This document shows positions 35,377 to 43,699 of a stretch of DNA of 64,000 nucleotides, piece after piece (within the stretch, counting starts at the first letter, position 1; the number at the start of each line of letters is the position of its first letter). The stretch spans positions 1-64,000 of the forward strand of contig DBRF01000012.1 in the NCBI GenBank assembly GCA_002305795.1, read 5' to 3'. The position numbers and the translations under genes were made by a program. Source of the DNA: Ruminococcaceae bacterium UBA1375. Its GTDB lineage: Bacteria > Bacillota > Clostridia > Oscillospirales > Ruminococcaceae. The notes under the pieces are model-generated. The model saw only the letters and a program-made list of their open reading frames with translations, did no database searches and was not told the DNA's origin.

Positions 35377-36621
35377 TCAGGTCCGGTAGTCCCCGTTGAT
35401 CTTCACATAATCATAGCTCAAATCGCAGCCCCAGGCCACGGCGCTTCCCACGCCGTCCCCCAGTTCCACCAGAATGCGGACTTCGTCCTCCGCCAGCACC
35501 TTGGCGGCTTCCTCTTCGGAAAAGTCCACCCCGGCGCCGTTCCGGCAGACCTGCACCGACCCGGCGGCGCTTTGCAGGGTCACATCCACTTCATGGATAT
35601 CCAGATCCGCTTCGCTGTAGCCGATGGCGCAGAGCACCCGGCCCCAGTTGGCGTCCTCCCCGAAGATGGCGCACTTAAACAAGGTGGAGGTAATGACGCT
35701 CTTGGCGATGATCTTGGCGTTTTTAGTGTCCACCGCTCCGGTGACGGCGCATTCCATCAGCTTGGTGGCCCCTTCCCCGTCTGCCGCCAGCATCCGAGAG
35801 AGGTTCATCAGCACCACATATAACCCGTCCACAAAGGCGCGGTATTCCGGGGAGGAAGCGTCCACAATCTGGGGGTTTTCCGCCATCCCGTTGCACATCA
35901 AGGCGCAGGTGTCGTTGGTGGAGGTGTCCCCGTCCACGCTGACCATATTAAAGGTGTCCGCCACCACCCCTTGCAGGGCCCGCTCCAGTAAAAGCTGGTC
36001 GATGGCCACGTCGCTGGTCAAAAAGCAGAGCATGGTGGCCATGTTGGGGTGGATCATGCCGCTGCCCTTGGCCATGCCGGCGATGGTACACTCCTTGCCG
36101 CCGATGGAAAACCGCACCGCCACCTCTTTGGCCACGGTATCGGTGGTCATAATGGCCTGGGCGGCGTCGTTGCCCCCGGTTTCGGAAAGGCTGTCCGCCA
36201 ATTCCTGAACGTGCTCCTGAATAGGCTCAATAGGCAGCACCTGGCCGATGACCCCGGTGGAGGCCACGATCACGTCTTCGGGAGCAATGCCCAAAGCCTT
36301 GCCTGCCAGCTCACACATGGTTCGGGCTTTTTCCTCCCCGTCGGCGTTGCAGGTGTTGGCGTTGCCGCTGTTGCAGATCACTGCCTGAGCCACCCCGTTG
36401 ACCAGATTTTCCTTGCAGATCTGGATGGGGGCTCCCTTTACTTTATTTTGAGTGTACATGGCGGCAGCCTTGCAGGGAACCTTAGAGTAAATCATGGCCA
36501 AATCCTTTTTGGTCTGGTTTTTCCGAATCCCGCAGTGCAGTCCCCCGGCCACAAAGCCTTTGGGGGCGCAGACCCCGCCGGGTACAAATTCATATCCGTC
36601 AAATGGAATTAAATTGATCAT
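35377..36621 (-). CDS. argJ: Bifunctional glutamate N-acetyltransferase ArgJ
   Basis: A 414-residue N-terminal-nucleophile enzyme that transfers acetyl from N-acetylornithine to glutamate, recycling the acetyl group; many also use acetyl-CoA. The self-cleavage site is in KGSGMIHPNMATML, with Thr196 as the new N-terminus and nucleophile of the beta chain. SGNANTCNADGEEKA and VSVDGDTSTNDT are conserved. The operon has no argA or argE, which fits a cyclic pathway through ArgJ. 65 bp separate it from argB. Confidence 0.97.
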   Translation of the reverse strand: MINLIPFDGYEFVPGGVCAPKGFVAGGLHCGIRKNQTKKDLAMIYSKVPCKAAAMYTQNKVKGAPIQICKENLVNGVAQAVICNSGNANTCNADGEEKARTMCELAGKALGIAPEDVIVASTGVIGQVLPIEPIQEHVQELADSLSETGGNDAAQAIMTTDTVAKEVAVRFSIGGKECTIAGMAKGSGMIHPNMATMLCFLTSDVAIDQLLLERALQGVVADTFNMVSVDGDTSTNDTCALMCNGMAENPQIVDASSPEYRAFVDGLYVVLMNLSRMLAADGEGATKLMECAVTGAVDTKNAKIIAKSVITSTLFKCAIFGEDANWGRVLCAIGYSEADLDIHEVDVTLQSAAGSVQVCRNGAGVDFSEEEAAKVLAEDEVRILVELGDGVGSAVAWGCDLSYDYVKINGDYRT

Positions 36622-36672
36622 GCCGTATTCCTCTTTTTCTGAATTGGTGCCGCCAAGGACTTTCCCAAACCC

Positions 36673-37143
36673 TCAGCGTCTGGAGCACTTTTCGGCGTCC
36701 ACGGCCAGCACAAACATCAGGACTGCCAGCCCATCCTGGGGACGAACTACTTCAATCACATAGGTGTCGGTGAGATGGAACAGCTCTTTGGAAATCGCCG
36801 CCACCGGTCTGCCGGTGCAATCGGTGATTTGGTAGTCCCATTCCATCAGGTTGCCCTGGACCTGCCAGCCGTTGCAGTCAATGTGGTACCTGGGCTGAAA
36901 AAACGCAAATTCTTTTTGAATGCAGCCCAAATACTGCCCGCCCAGATACATTTCAAACTTGGGAAGGAAGGTGAACACCCGCTCTTTCACAGTGCCCACT
37001 TCCTGCCCATAGGCATCCAAAATCTTTAAGCAATGCCCCCAGGACAGCTGTCCCTTTACGGTATACACCGTATTTCCCTGCTGGTCGTAAATATCGTAGC
37101 TGTCAAACCAGGAAAACATCCTTTGCTTGAATAAAAGTTTCAT
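36673..37143 (-). CDS. LURP-one-related (tubby-like fold) protein inside the arginine operon
   Basis: A 156-residue protein that looks like the LURP-one-related/YxjI family, a 12-stranded tubby-like barrel with a central helix. Visible landmarks are KQRMFSWFDSYDIYD, YTVKGQLSWGHCLKILDA and the repeated strand pattern ending with YVIEVVRPQDGLAVLMFVLAVDA. Members have no known enzymatic role; phospholipid binding is suspected for some. It is positioned between argC (38 bp upstream) and argJ (51 bp downstream), same strand, no terminator, so it should be co-transcribed with arginine genes, an unexpected partner. Confidence 0.82.
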   Translation of the reverse strand: MKLLFKQRMFSWFDSYDIYDQQGNTVYTVKGQLSWGHCLKILDAYGQEVGTVKERVFTFLPKFEMYLGGQYLGCIQKEFAFFQPRYHIDCNGWQVQGNLMEWDYQITDCTGRPVAAISKELFHLTDTYVIEVVRPQDGLAVLMFVLAVDAEKCSRR

Positions 37144-37181
37144 CCTTGGTCCTCCGGGGCCGGGTATTCTCTGTGGGGGAT

Positions 37182-38222
37182 TTAAAAGGAGGGAGGGATC
37201 ATGCCCAGTCCCGTGTCCTCCGGCAGGCCGAACAGCAGGTTCATGTTCTGCACCGCCTGTCCCGCCGCCCCCTTCACCATGTTGTCGATGGTAGAGACAA
37301 TGATGGCCCGGTTGGTTCGGCTGTCCAGATGGAGAGAGATGTCGCAGTAGTTGGAATATTTCACATTCCGCAGGTTGGCCACCTCTCCCAAAGGCAGCAC
37401 CCGGACGAACTTTTCCTTTTGATAGAAGTCCCGGTACATCTCATGGAGCTGCTGGGCGGTGAGGGGCTGTTTCAGCCCCGCATAGATGGTGGAGACAATG
37501 CCCCGGTTTACCGGCAGCAGGTGGGGCACAAAGGTGACCCGCAGCTCTTCCCCTGCCAGCTGGGACAAAGTCTGCTCAATTTCCGGGGTGTGCCGGTGGG
37601 CCGCCACCTTATAGGGGGAGAAGGCCTCGTTGCACTCCGGGTAGTGGCTGGTCTGGCTCAGGCCCCGGCCGGAACCGGTGACCCCGGACTTGGAGTCGAT
37701 GATAATGCTCTGGGCCTCCGCCTTGCCGCTTTTCAGCAGGGGGGCCAGCCCCAGAGCAATGCTGGTGGGATAGCAGCCGGGATTGCCGATGATCTCTTTC
37801 CCCGGCACCCGGTCCCGGTGGAGTTCCGGGATGCAGTAGGCCGACTTCTGGTGGAGCTGAGGATAACGGTAGGGTAGGCCGTACCACTGCTGGAAGTCCT
37901 CTTCCTTGTCCAGCCGGAAGTCCGCCCCCAGGTCGATGACCTTTTTGCCCTTGGCCAGAGCTTTGGCGGCAAAGGCTTCGCAGACCCCGTGGGGGACGCC
38001 GGTGAAGATCACGTCGCTTAAGTCAATAACTTCATCCTCGTTGACTAAGGTTTTTTCAATGATTTCATGGAAGGCGGGATACACCTGGTCGATGGTCTTT
38101 CCCTCAAAGCTCACCGAGCACAACCCCGCCAGCTCTACGCCGGGATGGTTTAACAGGATGCGGATCAGCTCCACCCCTGCATACCCGGTGGCCCCTACAA
38201 TGCCCACCTGAATGGGTTTCAT
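37182..38222 (-). CDS. argC: N-acetyl-gamma-glutamyl-phosphate reductase
   Basis: A 346-residue NADPH-dependent reductase. The dinucleotide loop VGATGYAGVELIRIL is at the N-terminus and the catalytic cysteine lies in GNPGCYPTS. HRHTPEIEQ and the LLPVNRGIVSTIYA region are characteristic of ArgC. It begins 27 bp after argH and is followed by the LURP-one gene. Confidence 0.97.
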   Translation of the reverse strand: MKPIQVGIVGATGYAGVELIRILLNHPGVELAGLCSVSFEGKTIDQVYPAFHEIIEKTLVNEDEVIDLSDVIFTGVPHGVCEAFAAKALAKGKKVIDLGADFRLDKEEDFQQWYGLPYRYPQLHQKSAYCIPELHRDRVPGKEIIGNPGCYPTSIALGLAPLLKSGKAEAQSIIIDSKSGVTGSGRGLSQTSHYPECNEAFSPYKVAAHRHTPEIEQTLSQLAGEELRVTFVPHLLPVNRGIVSTIYAGLKQPLTAQQLHEMYRDFYQKEKFVRVLPLGEVANLRNVKYSNYCDISLHLDSRTNRAIIVSTIDNMVKGAAGQAVQNMNLLFGLPEDTGLGMIPPSF

Positions 38223-38249
38223 TCCAATACTCCCTTTCTATCCTTTGCT

Positions 38250-39632
38250 TCACTCTGTGATCTTGGCCAGAGCATCCTCCGCCCGGCGGATCTGTTCCTC
38301 CACCGCTTCCGGCGCAGGGCCCCCAAAGACCTTCCGGCCCCGGACGCAGGCTTCCAGATTGATGGCCTGGTAGACCCCCTCTTCAAACAGAGGGCTGGCC
38401 TGCTGGTATTCCTCTAAGGTGAGGGTTTCCAAGGTTTTGTCATGGTCGATGCAGTAGGCCACCAGCTGTCCGGTGATCTTATAAGCGTCCCGGAAGGGCA
38501 GGCCCCGGCGCACCAGATAGTCGGCGCAGTCGGTGGCGTTGATAAAGCCCTTGGCGGCGGCGTGGCGCATGTTTTCCTTCTTCACCCGCATGGTTTGGAG
38601 CATGGGGGTGATGGTGGTTAGGCACAGCAGGGCGGTGCGGCAGCTGTCGAAGATGGCTTCCTTGTCCTCCTGCATATCTTTGTTATAGGCCAAAGGCAGG
38701 CCCTTCATCATGGTGAGCAGGGTGGTGAGATCCCCGATGGCCCGTCCGGTTTTGCCCCGGATCAGCTCGGTGATGTCCGGGTTTTTCTTCTGGGGCATAA
38801 TGGAGCTGCCGGTGGAATAGGCATCGTCCAGCTCCACAAACCGGAACTCCCAGCTGCACCATAAAATAATCTCCTCGCTGAGTCGGGAGAGATGCACCAT
38901 CAAAATGGCGATGTCGCTGGCCAGCTCCATGCAGAAATCCCGGTCGGACACCCCGTCCAGGGAATTTTCCGTGGGGGCGGTAAAACCCAAAAGTTCACTG
39001 GTGCGGAACCGGTCGATGGGGTAGGTGGTGGAAGCCAGGGCGCCGCTGCCCAGAGGGCAGTAGTTCATCCGCTCAAAGCAGTCCTGCATCCGGCCCAGAT
39101 CCCGAAGCAGCATCTGGACGTAGGCCATGAGGTGGTGGGCAAAGGTGATGGGCTGGGCCCGCTGCAGGTGGGTGTACCCCGGCAGCACCGTCTCGGTGTG
39201 CTCCTTGGCGATGGCGCAGATGGCTTTGGCCAATTCTGCGGTGGCACCCATGATCTCATCCAGCTGGGTGCGCAGGTACATCCGCACATCCAGCGCCACC
39301 TGGTCGTTTCGGCTGCGGGCAGTGTGGAGCCGCTTGCCGGCGTCCCCGATCCGGGCGGTGAGCTCCGCCTCGATGAACATATGGATGTCCTCGGCGTTGG
39401 GGTCAAACTCCAGCTTGCCGCTGTCGATGTCCTCCAGGATTCCGGTCAAACCCTTGCAGATGGCCTGCTGGTCTTCCTTGGAGATAATGCCCTGTTCTCC
39501 CAGCATGGTGGCGTGGGCAATGCTGCCCTGGATGTCCTGGCGGTACATTACCGCATCAAAGGAGATGGAGCTGTTAAAGTCGTTGACCCGACTGTCGATT
39601 TCTTTTTTGAACCGTCCTGCCCACATGGCCAT
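38250..39632 (-). CDS. argH: Argininosuccinate lyase
   Basis: Cleaves argininosuccinate to arginine and fumarate. The 460-residue enzyme has the superfamily signature GSSIMPQKKNPD, HTARSRNDQV near the N-terminus and PGYTHLQRAQP. ATG 39632 (GGAGG nine bases upstream) is preferred over ATG 39626. The serine of GSSIMPQ is the catalytic one. Between argG and argH lies a long inverted repeat at 39674-39709. Confidence 0.97.
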   Translation of the reverse strand: MAMWAGRFKKEIDSRVNDFNSSISFDAVMYRQDIQGSIAHATMLGEQGIISKEDQQAICKGLTGILEDIDSGKLEFDPNAEDIHMFIEAELTARIGDAGKRLHTARSRNDQVALDVRMYLRTQLDEIMGATAELAKAICAIAKEHTETVLPGYTHLQRAQPITFAHHLMAYVQMLLRDLGRMQDCFERMNYCPLGSGALASTTYPIDRFRTSELLGFTAPTENSLDGVSDRDFCMELASDIAILMVHLSRLSEEIILWCSWEFRFVELDDAYSTGSSIMPQKKNPDITELIRGKTGRAIGDLTTLLTMMKGLPLAYNKDMQEDKEAIFDSCRTALLCLTTITPMLQTMRVKKENMRHAAAKGFINATDCADYLVRRGLPFRDAYKITGQLVAYCIDHDKTLETLTLEEYQQASPLFEEGVYQAINLEACVRGRKVFGGPAPEAVEEQIRRAEDALAKITE

Positions 39633-39673
39633 GGCGTTTTTCCTCCGATTCTTACTTCCCTCAGGAATGCGGA

Positions 39674-39709
39674 TAGACAATACCGCCGCAACAAGGGCAG
39701 TATTGTCTA
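39674..39709 (-). other. Inverted repeat between argG and argH
   Basis: TAGACAATAC (39674-39683) and GTATTGTCTA (39700-39709) pair perfectly, and the stem extends inward to about 14 bp with one G-U. No T-run follows on the minus strand, so it is not a standard terminator; it may protect or process the mRNA and set the argG:argH ratio. Confidence 0.6.
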
Positions 39710-39734
39710 AAATTCCGCTTGCTTTGGGTTTTTC

Positions 39735-40958
39735 TTACTGGTTGTTGTTCCGCTGCTGGTCCAGCAGAGCCTTCACCTTGATGGGCAGGCCGAAGAGGTT
39801 GATGAACCCTTCGCTGTCCTTCTGGTTGTACACGTCGTCCTCGCCGAAGGAGGCAAAGTCTTCGCTGTACAGGGTGTAGGGACTGGTGACCCCGGCGTTG
39901 ATCATGTTGCCCTTATACAGCTTCAGCTTCACATCGCCGGTGACGGTTTCCTGGGTCTTGTCCACAAAGGCGGAGAGAGCTTCCCGCAGGGGGGTGTACC
40001 ACAAGCCGTCGTACACCAGCTCGCCGAACTTCTGAGCTACCAGGTATTTGTAGTGCTGGGTAGCCTTGTCCAGGCAGATGGTTTCCAGCACTTCGTGGGC
40101 TTTGTACAGGATGGTGCCGCCGGGAGTTTCGTACACGCCCCGGCTCTTCATGCCAACCAGCCGGTTTTCCACAATGTCCAGCAGGCCGATGCCGTTTTCC
40201 CCGCCGATCTTGTTCAGGGTTTTAATCAAGGTCACACCGTCCATCTCCTGGCCGTTGAGGGCGGTGGGGATGCCCTTTTCAAAGTGCAGGGTGATATAGG
40301 TGGGTTCATCGGGAGCCTGTTCCGGGGAAACGCCCATTTCCAAAAAGCCCGGCTTGTTGTACTGGGGCTCGTTGGCGGGGTCTTCCAGATCCAGACCTTC
40401 GTGGCTCAGGTGCCACAGGTTCATGTCCTTGGAGTAGTTGGTTTCCCGGTTGATCTTGATGGGCACATTGTGGGCTTCGGCGTAGTCGATTTCCTGGTCC
40501 CGGGACTTGATATCCCAAATCCGCCAGGGGGCGATGATGGGCATCTCCGGAGCCAGCGCCTTGATGGTCAGCTCAAACCGCACCTGGTCGTTGCCCTTGC
40601 CGGTGCAGCCGTGGCAGATGGCGTCCGCTCCTTCCTTCTTGGCGATCTCCACCAGCCGCTTGGCAATGGGGGGACGGGCAAAGGAGGTGCCCAGCAGGTA
40701 ATCTTCGTATTTGGCCCCCGCCTTCAGGGTGGGGAAAACGAAATCGTTGACGAATTCGTCCTGGATGTCTTCGATGTACAGCTTGGAAGCGCCGGTTTTC
40801 AGAGCCCGTTCTTCCAGTCCGTCCAGTTCTGCGTCCTGGCCCACGTTGCCCGCCACGCAGATGACTTCGCAGCCATAGGTTTCCTTCAGCCACGGAATGA
40901 TAATGGATGTATCCAATCCGCCGGAATAAGCCAGCACTACTTTGTTATATTTTGCCAT
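39735..40958 (-). CDS. argG: Argininosuccinate synthase
   Basis: Joins citrulline and aspartate using ATP. The 407-residue protein starts MAKYNKVVLAYSGGLDTS, containing the PP-loop SGGLDTS. GCTGKGNDQVRFE and RETNYSKDMNLWHLSHEG are standard ArgG motifs. ATG 40958 has GGAGG upstream; the frame extends 33 codons further but without support. First gene of the arginine run, with a promoter at 41008-41035 and a cluster of palindromes upstream. Confidence 0.97.
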   Translation of the reverse strand: MAKYNKVVLAYSGGLDTSIIIPWLKETYGCEVICVAGNVGQDAELDGLEERALKTGASKLYIEDIQDEFVNDFVFPTLKAGAKYEDYLLGTSFARPPIAKRLVEIAKKEGADAICHGCTGKGNDQVRFELTIKALAPEMPIIAPWRIWDIKSRDQEIDYAEAHNVPIKINRETNYSKDMNLWHLSHEGLDLEDPANEPQYNKPGFLEMGVSPEQAPDEPTYITLHFEKGIPTALNGQEMDGVTLIKTLNKIGGENGIGLLDIVENRLVGMKSRGVYETPGGTILYKAHEVLETICLDKATQHYKYLVAQKFGELVYDGLWYTPLREALSAFVDKTQETVTGDVKLKLYKGNMINAGVTSPYTLYSEDFASFGEDDVYNQKDSEGFINLFGLPIKVKALLDQQRNNNQ

Positions 40959-41007
40959 AACAGCCTTCCTCCCAATTCTGTTCGGTGTCAAAAATTTTAC
41001 AAGGCTT

Positions 41008-41035
41008 ATTATACACCTTCTCATTGAAAATGCAA
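41008..41035 (-). promoter_or_regulatory. Candidate argG promoter
   Basis: Minus-strand consensus -10 TATAAT (41008-41013) with a weak -35 TTGCAT (41030-41035), spacing 16 bp, 50 bp before argG. A weak -35 would fit a regulated promoter. Confidence 0.6.
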
Positions 41036-41119
41036 GCAATTTTGAAATTTTATGCAATCTTTTTCAGCTTTGTCCGAATCTGCATTGTTTTCGGGGGTTT
41101 TTCGCTGGGATTTTTTGAA

Positions 41120-41191
41120 AATATTCCGGGAATATTCCGCTATTTTTGAATATTTACCAGCTTTATAATGAATATATTCTGTGAATATTCA
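41120..41191. promoter_or_regulatory. Cluster of GAATATTC-type palindromes upstream of argG
   Basis: AATATTCC-G-GGAATATT (41120-41136) is a perfect palindrome; TGAATATTT follows near 41147, then TGAATATATTC (41169-41179) and TGAATATTCA (41182-41191). The TGAAT/ATTCA half-sites recall ARG boxes bound by ArgR/AhrC, but the spacing differs from the usual four bases between half-sites. Apart from this cluster I see no gene in 40959-41493; 41200-41430 looks like non-coding or decayed sequence. Confidence 0.45.
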
Positions 41192-41493
41192 TTTTATACT
41201 TCCCGATCTCTTCCTGCCGGAAAGGTTTGGTTTACTGTGATCAGCCGGGATGATGTTAGTATAATCAGACGAAAAGGGGAAACTGATTCAAATTCTTTTC
41301 CTTTTCACCACTCTGACAGCCTGGCTTGCCGGGATCAGCCGCCTTATTTGGAAACCGTCAAGCCAAACTTCATCGGATTGGGTTTCAGAAAATGCAGAGT
41401 ATCAGAGGGAAATCCGGCTGCACGCTAAACGCCAAAATTCAAATGCCGGTTTCTGCGATATCAGGCCGGAAAAAGTTCCTTCTCTGAACCGAC

Positions 41494-41536
41494 AAAAAAG
41501 GGATGCGTTACAAAGCCAATATCTGCAACGCACCCT
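41494..41536 (-). terminator. Intrinsic terminator after the second MATE gene
   Basis: GGGATGCGTT (41500-41509) pairs with AACGCACCC (41527-41535) with one bulge; TTTTTT follows on the minus strand, 12 bp after the stop codon. Confidence 0.85.
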
Positions 41537-41547
41537 ATAGCGGTTTT

Positions 41548-42933
41548 TTACCTGTGATAATTTTGCTTTTTTCCCTTCTCTTTCAGAACATACTGCTGCG
41601 GTTTTTTATGGTGATGCCATGCCATCATCGCAAACGCAACGAGAAAAGTAACGGTTTCCGCCGCAGGAAACGCAAGCCAAATTCCATTTAACTGGAATAA
41701 TTTGTCCAGACACCATAACGCAGGAACCAGAAAAAGAAATTGTCTGCATAATTGAATTACCATGCTGAAACACACTTTCTCCGTGGCCTGAAAATAGGTG
41801 GAAATCATAGAAGAAAGACCACAAAACAGATAGCTTGCCGCCATGATCCGCATAGCGGATATTCCAAAGGAGCGCATAGCTTCCGACGCTGTAAATAATC
41901 CCAAAATCTGCGCCGGAAAGAGGATGACAGCCAACGTTCCCAGTATCATCATGCCAGTGACCAAAGCGGTTCCGTACCGGAAAGCGGAATGCAGCCTTTC
42001 GCGGTTCCCCGCACCGTAGTTAAACCGCATGACTGGCAAACAACCCTGGATCAAGCCGTTTACCGTCATAACGATCAGCTGCTGCACCTTAAAATATGCA
42101 CCGAAGAAAGCGATCGCCGTATCGGAATAGGTGACCAGAAACAGATTGACGAACGTCACCATAAATGAACTGAGGGCATTCATAATGAAAGATGGCAGGC
42201 CAAAAGCAAAAATACGACCAATCATCTGCTTTTGCAAATGAAAGCCTTGGATTTGTATCCGCACTTTCTGCTTTTTCCTCAACAGCAGGACAAACGCCAA
42301 AATCATGGATACCAAATAGCCTGCAACGGTTGCCACCGCGGCGCCGCGGATTCCCATGGCTGGGAAAATGCCAATACCAAAAATCAAGATAGGATCGAAC
42401 ACAAAATTGACCACCACCCCCGCAATCTGGAACCACATGGGAGCAATCATGTTCCCGGTGCCCTGTATCATTTTTTGGATCGCAATATGCACCATATTGG
42501 GAACTTGCATGAAGGAACATACGCTCATATAGGCAATGCTCAACTGATAGATTTCTTCATTCCTGGTAAATGCCCGAAAGTAGGGCTTCATAATCAGTAA
42601 TGACAGAAGATTGAGCAAAGCACCAATTCCAAAGGCCAGTAACAATCCATGTGTGACGGCGGTATTTGCTTCATCCTGCTTTTTCTGTCCAAGATACCCC
42701 GCAATCAGCACGTTCACGCCAACGCCAATCCAGATCGACGCCGCATTCATTAAAGTGGTAATTGGAAATGACAAAGAGACCGCCGTCAGCGCGTTTTCAC
42801 TCAGCCGCGCTACAAACGCACTGTCTATCAGGTTATAGGAATATTGCAGGAACATGGAGATCAGCGGTGGTATTGACATTTGCCAAATGAGTTTTCCAAC
42901 GGGCATAGCAGCCATTTTATTTTCCGTCCACAT
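41548..42933 (-). CDS. MATE family efflux transporter (second copy)
   Basis: A 461-residue exporter with 12 membrane segments, similar in plan to MepA-type MATE proteins (MSIPPLISMFLQYSYNLIDSAF at the first segment is split by no gap). Start ATG 42933 follows GGAGGG by five bases. The DNA here is visibly more AT-rich than the flanking core genes, suggesting recent acquisition together with the nitroreductase 54 bp upstream. The pair has a consensus promoter (43641-43669) and a leader terminator (43556-43593), so expression is probably conditional. Substrate unknown. Confidence 0.92.
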   Translation of the reverse strand: MWTENKMAAMPVGKLIWQMSIPPLISMFLQYSYNLIDSAFVARLSENALTAVSLSFPITTLMNAASIWIGVGVNVLIAGYLGQKKQDEANTAVTHGLLLAFGIGALLNLLSLLIMKPYFRAFTRNEEIYQLSIAYMSVCSFMQVPNMVHIAIQKMIQGTGNMIAPMWFQIAGVVVNFVFDPILIFGIGIFPAMGIRGAAVATVAGYLVSMILAFVLLLRKKQKVRIQIQGFHLQKQMIGRIFAFGLPSFIMNALSSFMVTFVNLFLVTYSDTAIAFFGAYFKVQQLIVMTVNGLIQGCLPVMRFNYGAGNRERLHSAFRYGTALVTGMMILGTLAVILFPAQILGLFTASEAMRSFGISAMRIMAASYLFCGLSSMISTYFQATEKVCFSMVIQLCRQFLFLVPALWCLDKLFQLNGIWLAFPAAETVTFLVAFAMMAWHHHKKPQQYVLKEKGKKQNYHR

Positions 42934-42987
42934 ACTATCCCTCCTCAAAATGATCCGGCGCAAAAAATTACGCCGGATCACGGAACG

Positions 42988-43494
42988 TCAAATCCGTATA
43001 ATATAATTTTCTTTCCGTGCTGCGGGCTGACCGGCTTCCTTAGCCGGATAACCTAATGCAATCGCCCCGACACCTCGCAAGGTTTCCGGCAGCTTCCATT
43101 CCCGCAGCAGTGCTTTGCCGCTTTCACTGTCAAAAATCTCACGTTCCCGATGTACCCATACGGTTCCCAGTCCAAGGGCATGGGCGGCCAGCATCATATT
43201 TTCAAGGACGCAGCTTCCGTCCTCCACAAAGGTACTTGCTGAGCCATCTGCCAAAACCAGAATCACGACAGGCGCACCATAATAAGGATCAGTGTCGCTC
43301 CCCATCACTTCTGCGTTTAACTTGGCGATCTCCTGCCGGTATTTGGGATCTGTAATTGCGATAATGGTGGGAGATTGATGTCCTCCGCCAGTAGGCGCAT
43401 AAGTCCCCGCTTCCAGTACGGCATCCAATAACTCAGAAGGGACACACTCCGGCTTATAAGCCCTTATACTGCGGCGCGTTTTGATAAGATCCAA
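42988..43494 (-). CDS. Nitroreductase family FMN-dependent oxidoreductase
   Basis: A 168-residue flavoprotein of the nitroreductase superfamily: TRRSIRAYKPECVPSELLDA, the FMN-contact ATYAPTGGG-like region (AGTYAPTGGGHQSP), and ALGLGTVWVHRER. It would reduce nitro- or quinone-like compounds with NAD(P)H. The start is odd: an in-frame stop lies five codons before TTG 43494, no ATG is available, and GGAGG is 26 bases away; codons just before the TTG read NI, which would extend the usual NILDLIKTRRS N-terminus, so an ATT start or a small 5' lesion are alternatives. It precedes the second MATE gene in a two-gene operon, suggesting joint handling of a toxic compound. Confidence 0.85.
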   Translation of the reverse strand: MDLIKTRRSIRAYKPECVPSELLDAVLEAGTYAPTGGGHQSPTIIAITDPKYRQEIAKLNAEVMGSDTDPYYGAPVVILVLADGSASTFVEDGSCVLENMMLAAHALGLGTVWVHREREIFDSESGKALLREWKLPETLRGVGAIALGYPAKEAGQPAARKENYIIRI

Positions 43495-43555
43495 AATATT
43501 GTTTTCCGTTTAATATCGTCCTCCATTCTGCGAACTCTGTCCGAATTCGGGCATC

Positions 43556-43593
43556 AAAAAAGCCACGCAACTATCATGAGACAGCTGTGTGGC
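43556..43593 (-). terminator. Leader terminator (attenuator) of the nitroreductase-MATE operon
   Basis: GCCACGCAACTATC (43562-43575) pairs with GACAGCTGTGTGGC (43580-43593), three G-U or equivalent pairs, and six T follow on the minus strand (43556-43561). It lies downstream of the operon's promoter and about 60 bp upstream of the first gene, so full-length transcription requires read-through. Confidence 0.78.
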
Positions 43594-43640
43594 AAAAAGA
43601 TGATTGAATCCGAAAAAGTCCACTCAAATTTTACAATTTT

Positions 43641-43669
43641 ATTATAGCAAAGCATCCATCCGTTGTCAA
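43641..43669 (-). promoter_or_regulatory. Promoter of the nitroreductase-MATE operon
   Basis: Consensus -35 TTGACA (43664-43669) and -10 TATAAT (43641-43646) on the minus strand with 17 bp spacing. The spacer holds one of two copies of GGATGGATGCTT/GGATGCTT; GGATGGATGCTT spans 43649-43660 and a second copy begins near 43670. Confidence 0.85.
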
Positions 43670-43699
43670 GCATCCATCCCCATAAAATCGAGGCAGTTG

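Noticed and set aside
41168..41428. 86-codon plus-strand frame upstream of argG
   Set aside because: No ribosome site, no recognisable features, and it overlaps the palindrome cluster.
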